Below, one piece after another: positions 5,561 through 7,005 of a stretch of 7,005 bases of DNA. Every line of letters begins with the position of its first letter. Position 1 is the first letter of the stretch. Position numbers and translations under genes: made by a program. Location of the stretch: the NCBI GenBank assembly GCA_041476545.1, contig JBGOTP010000276.1, positions 1-7,005 on the forward strand, read 5' to 3'. Below the pieces are notes generated by a model. The model searched no databases. It was not told where the DNA came from and saw nothing but the letters and a program-made list of their open reading frames with translations. This DNA comes from JBGOTP01 sp041476545 (GTDB taxonomy: Bacteria; Acidobacteriota; Vicinamibacteria; Vicinamibacterales; CAVVIG01).

Positions 5561-6589
5561 GTGGTCATCAAGGCTTCGTCCCACACACAAGTCGACGCCC
5601 TCATCGCGGACCTCCAATCCGATCGGCCGGCCACGCGTGAGGCGGCCATCACCCGGCTCACGGTCATTGGCGCGCGCGCGCTCGAACGGCTCATGGCGCT
5701 CACCCGCGACGGTCGGGCGGCACCCGCCAGCCGGACGGCAGCATTGCGGACACTCGAGGCGATCGGCGATCCCCGATCGCTCGAGGTCATTCTGACGGCC
5801 GTTGATGCCCCTGACGAGGAGGTCGCGGCTGCGGCCGTAGGCGCTGCGCGCGTATTCCTGCGAACCTCGCGGGGCGCCGCGGCGACTGGCCGGCTGACCG
5901 CAACCGCGCTCGACCGGCGGCGGGCTGACGTCATTCGGGCGGCCGCGATTCGTGCACTGTCCGAGCTGGAACCGTCGACGCTGAAACCGCTCTACGCCGC
6001 GCTGCTGAACGACCCGAGTCCCGCCATCGCAGCCCTCGTGGCGCGGCCGAGCGCCAGGGCCCCCAGAGCCACGGATGGAGTCGAGATCGGGGTCGGGGGG
6101 CTGGCACAGGCCATCGAGGGCGATCTCCCGAGTGACCCAGCCGCATTGCGCGACGCGGTCACGCGCACCGGAAGTGCCGTATCGCTGCCGCTCCTGCACC
6201 GGTTGGTCGAGCGGATCCGCGAGCGCGAAGCAGCCGCTCCGGAGCGACGCGCGGATTGGATGCGGGTACGGGGCGCGGTACACGCGGCGCTCGCCAACCG
6301 GGACAGCCGTCTGGCCCTGTACGATTTGCGCGAGACGCTGGAATCCTCGACAGAGCCGTTGCCGGTGGAGTTTCTGGCCGCGCTCCGGCAGATCGGCGAC
6401 GCGTCGTGTCTGGAAGCCATCGCCGCCGCCTACACACGGGCAATGGGGCCGCAAGAGAGCGGCGACTGGTGGCGCCGGCATCTCGCCGATGCGTTCCGCA
6501 CGATCCGGTCGCGCGAACGGATGACGAGGCGCCACGCGGTGATGAAGCGAATTGAGAAACGCTGGCCCGCAATCCTCGAGGAACGTTAA
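5561..6589 (+). CDS. HEAT-repeat protein of unknown function
   Basis: This 342-residue helical-repeat protein probably serves as a protein-binding scaffold. HEAT-like helix pairs are visible at about 10-45 (VDALIADLQSDRPATREAAI), 55-80 (RTAALRTLEAIGDPRSLEVI), 85-105 (EEVAAAAVGAARVFL) and 122-150 (RADVIRAAAIRALSEL). A linker of about 160-190 leads to a second helical region at 190-300 that repeats the theme (FLAALRQIGDASCLEAIAAAY), and a basic C-terminus follows. No signal peptide, membrane segment or catalytic motif is visible, so it is probably cytoplasmic. The start is GTG at 5561; an in-frame stop at 5498-5500 lies upstream with no ATG, and no Shine-Dalgarno is evident. It sits between two palindromic elements and is convergent with proS. 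I do not recognise a named function. Confidence 0.85.
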   Translation: MVIKASSHTQVDALIADLQSDRPATREAAITRLTVIGARALERLMALTRDGRAAPASRTAALRTLEAIGDPRSLEVILTAVDAPDEEVAAAAVGAARVFLRTSRGAAATGRLTATALDRRRADVIRAAAIRALSELEPSTLKPLYAALLNDPSPAIAALVARPSARAPRATDGVEIGVGGLAQAIEGDLPSDPAALRDAVTRTGSAVSLPLLHRLVERIREREAAAPERRADWMRVRGAVHAALANRDSRLALYDLRETLESSTEPLPVEFLAALRQIGDASCLEAIAAAYTRAMGPQESGDWWRRHLADAFRTIRSRERMTRRHAVMKRIEKRWPAILEER

Positions 6590-6861
6590 GGACGCAGAGA
6601 AAACGGTTTCACAACGGAGGAACGGAGCAACGGAGACAACGCGGAGAAGATGCGTCCGACCACGGCCGGCGGAGCCGGCCGCTCGCGATCAGCCCGAGTC
6701 GCGTGCGAGCACAAATGGATCACGAGACGAACTTGTGCTTGCGCGCGATTCGGGTTGATCGCAGCCCGCAGTGCGGGCTGGTCGACGCGGTGCCTTGGTC
6801 TCCGTCTCCGTTCCTTCGTTGCTCCGTTCTTTTGCCGCTACCTCCGTGCTCTCCGGTAACT
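6590..6861. other. Gap between convergent genes, filled by a structured repeat element
   Basis: These 272 bp lie between the HEAT gene stop and the proS stop. Most of the gap is the self-complementary element at 6612-6821. The flanks, 6590-6611 and 6822-6861, are related low-complexity sequence (GGACGCAGAGAAAACGG on the left; more CTCCGT units on the right) and may belong to the same element. Open frames read in both directions here end in the same peptide, LVLARDSG or FVLARDSG, because of the inverted repeat. They are not credible genes. Confidence 0.75.
6612..6821 (+). repeat. 210-nt cloverleaf-like inverted-repeat element (MITE-like repeat or structured RNA)
   Basis: Five paired regions can form together. 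P1: 6612-6637 with 6798-6821, 24 bp with one 2-nt bulge and one G.U pair; its left arm holds ACGGAG units at exact 8-nt steps (6614, 6622, 6630). P2: 6652-6661 with 6780-6788, 9 bp and one bulged C. P3: hairpin 6663-6681, 8 bp with a GGA loop. P4: 6685-6714 with 6733-6762, 30 bp with an 18-nt loop; 26 Watson-Crick and 4 G.U pairs. P5: hairpin 6763-6779, 7 bp with an AGT loop. P2-P5 meet in a tight four-way junction with linkers of 1, 3, 0 and 0 nt. All pairs were read directly from the sequence. It may be a bidirectional terminator, a miniature mobile repeat or a non-coding RNA; none of these is proven. Confidence 0.8.
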
Positions 6862-7005
6862 CTAGTACGCCTTGGCGAACCATGCTTCGCTGAGCGCGGG
6901 GCTCTCGCACCTCACGCAGCGTCCGGCCGGGGTGGCGGCGAGGGGAATATTGCGAATTGTGGCCTGTGTGTCGGCCTTGATCTGGGCTTCGCACGTCTCG
7001 TCGCC
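6862..7005 (-). CDS. proS: Proline--tRNA ligase, C-terminal 47 residues (cut by window edge)
   Basis: The frame entering from the right edge ends at TAG (6864-6862). It reads ETCEAQIKADTQATIRNIPL, then a short segment ending GRCVRCESPALSEAWFAKAY. This matches the C-terminal domain of archaeal/eukaryal-type ProRS: a Cys before a helix, a short strand, a CxxC pair in GRCVRC, and the terminal AKAY, whose final Tyr carboxylate reaches back toward the active site in Thermus ProRS. Such enzymes are scattered through several bacterial phyla. The catalytic core is outside the window. It is convergent with the HEAT gene, separated by the structured element. The call rests on a short but characteristic tail. 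Confidence 0.82.
   Translation of the reverse strand, partial: GDETCEAQIKADTQATIRNIPLAATPAGRCVRCESPALSEAWFAKAY

Noticed and set aside
5378..6535. Minus-strand open frame of 385 codons opposite the HEAT gene
   Set aside because: Its composition is typical of an antisense frame, and the opposite strand encodes regular HEAT helices.
6612..6821. CRISPR array or tRNA-like gene
   Set aside because: There are no regularly spaced direct repeats with unique spacers. The cloverleaf lacks tRNA arm sizes, a T-loop motif and an anticodon arm, and its central stem is 30 bp.
6552..6994. Small open frames on both strands in the proS/HEAT gap sharing a C-terminal peptide
   Set aside because: The shared ending (VLARDSG) is produced by the inverted repeat itself, so it is an artefact and not homologous small proteins.
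1..7005. Defence island, prophage or secretion-effector locus
   Set aside because: All identifiable genes are housekeeping or envelope functions. No nuclease, integrase, toxin-antitoxin or phage gene was seen.

Overview
The window is about 7 kb of GC-rich bacterial chromosome with ordinary housekeeping and cell-envelope genes, packed on both strands. Several features point to Acidobacteriota, possibly the Vicinamibacteria. These are the OmpA-type protein with a beta-barrel, polyproline linker, CDPC-containing Ig-like domain and OmpA domain; the archaeal/eukaryal-type ProRS tail; the TatC N-terminal extension; and the palindromic intergenic repeats. The taxonomic call is made from remembered family resemblance, not from a search, and is tentative.

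Layout. Positions 1-498 (minus) hold the N-terminal 166 residues of the condensin ATPase SMC, cut by the window edge. Positions 499-733 are a non-coding gap with small hairpins. Positions 734-2377 (minus) encode a C-terminal processing (S41/Tsp-type) protease. Positions 2378-2517 are a divergent promoter region with a good sigma70-like promoter facing right. Positions 2518-2817 and 2834-3652 (plus) are tatA and tatC, a minimal twin-arginine translocase. A second promoter at 3684-3713 lies only 9 nt from the start of the OmpA-family gene at 3723-5468 (plus). A nested palindrome at 5472-5517 follows that stop codon. Positions 5561-6589 (plus) encode a HEAT-repeat protein. Positions 6590-6861 contain a highly self-complementary, cloverleaf-like element between convergent genes. 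Positions 6862-7005 (minus) are the last 47 codons of proS.

How the genes fit together. The protease, TatA/TatC and the OmpA-like protein all act in or across the cell envelope: a periplasmic processing protease, export of folded proteins, and an outer-membrane/peptidoglycan connector. SMC and ProRS are core chromosome and translation functions. No defence system, phage gene, CRISPR array or rRNA/tRNA gene was seen.

The most unusual item is the roughly 210-nt element at 6612-6821. It can fold into a long basal stem and a tight four-way junction whose central 30-bp stem is fully paired in plus-strand RNA, because all four imperfections are G.U-compatible. Other points of interest are the OmpA domain with Cys replacing the usual diaminopimelate-binding Asp, a run of 23 prolines, a probable (near-)leaderless mRNA for the OmpA-like gene, and a His/Gly/Asn-rich insertion in the SMC head.
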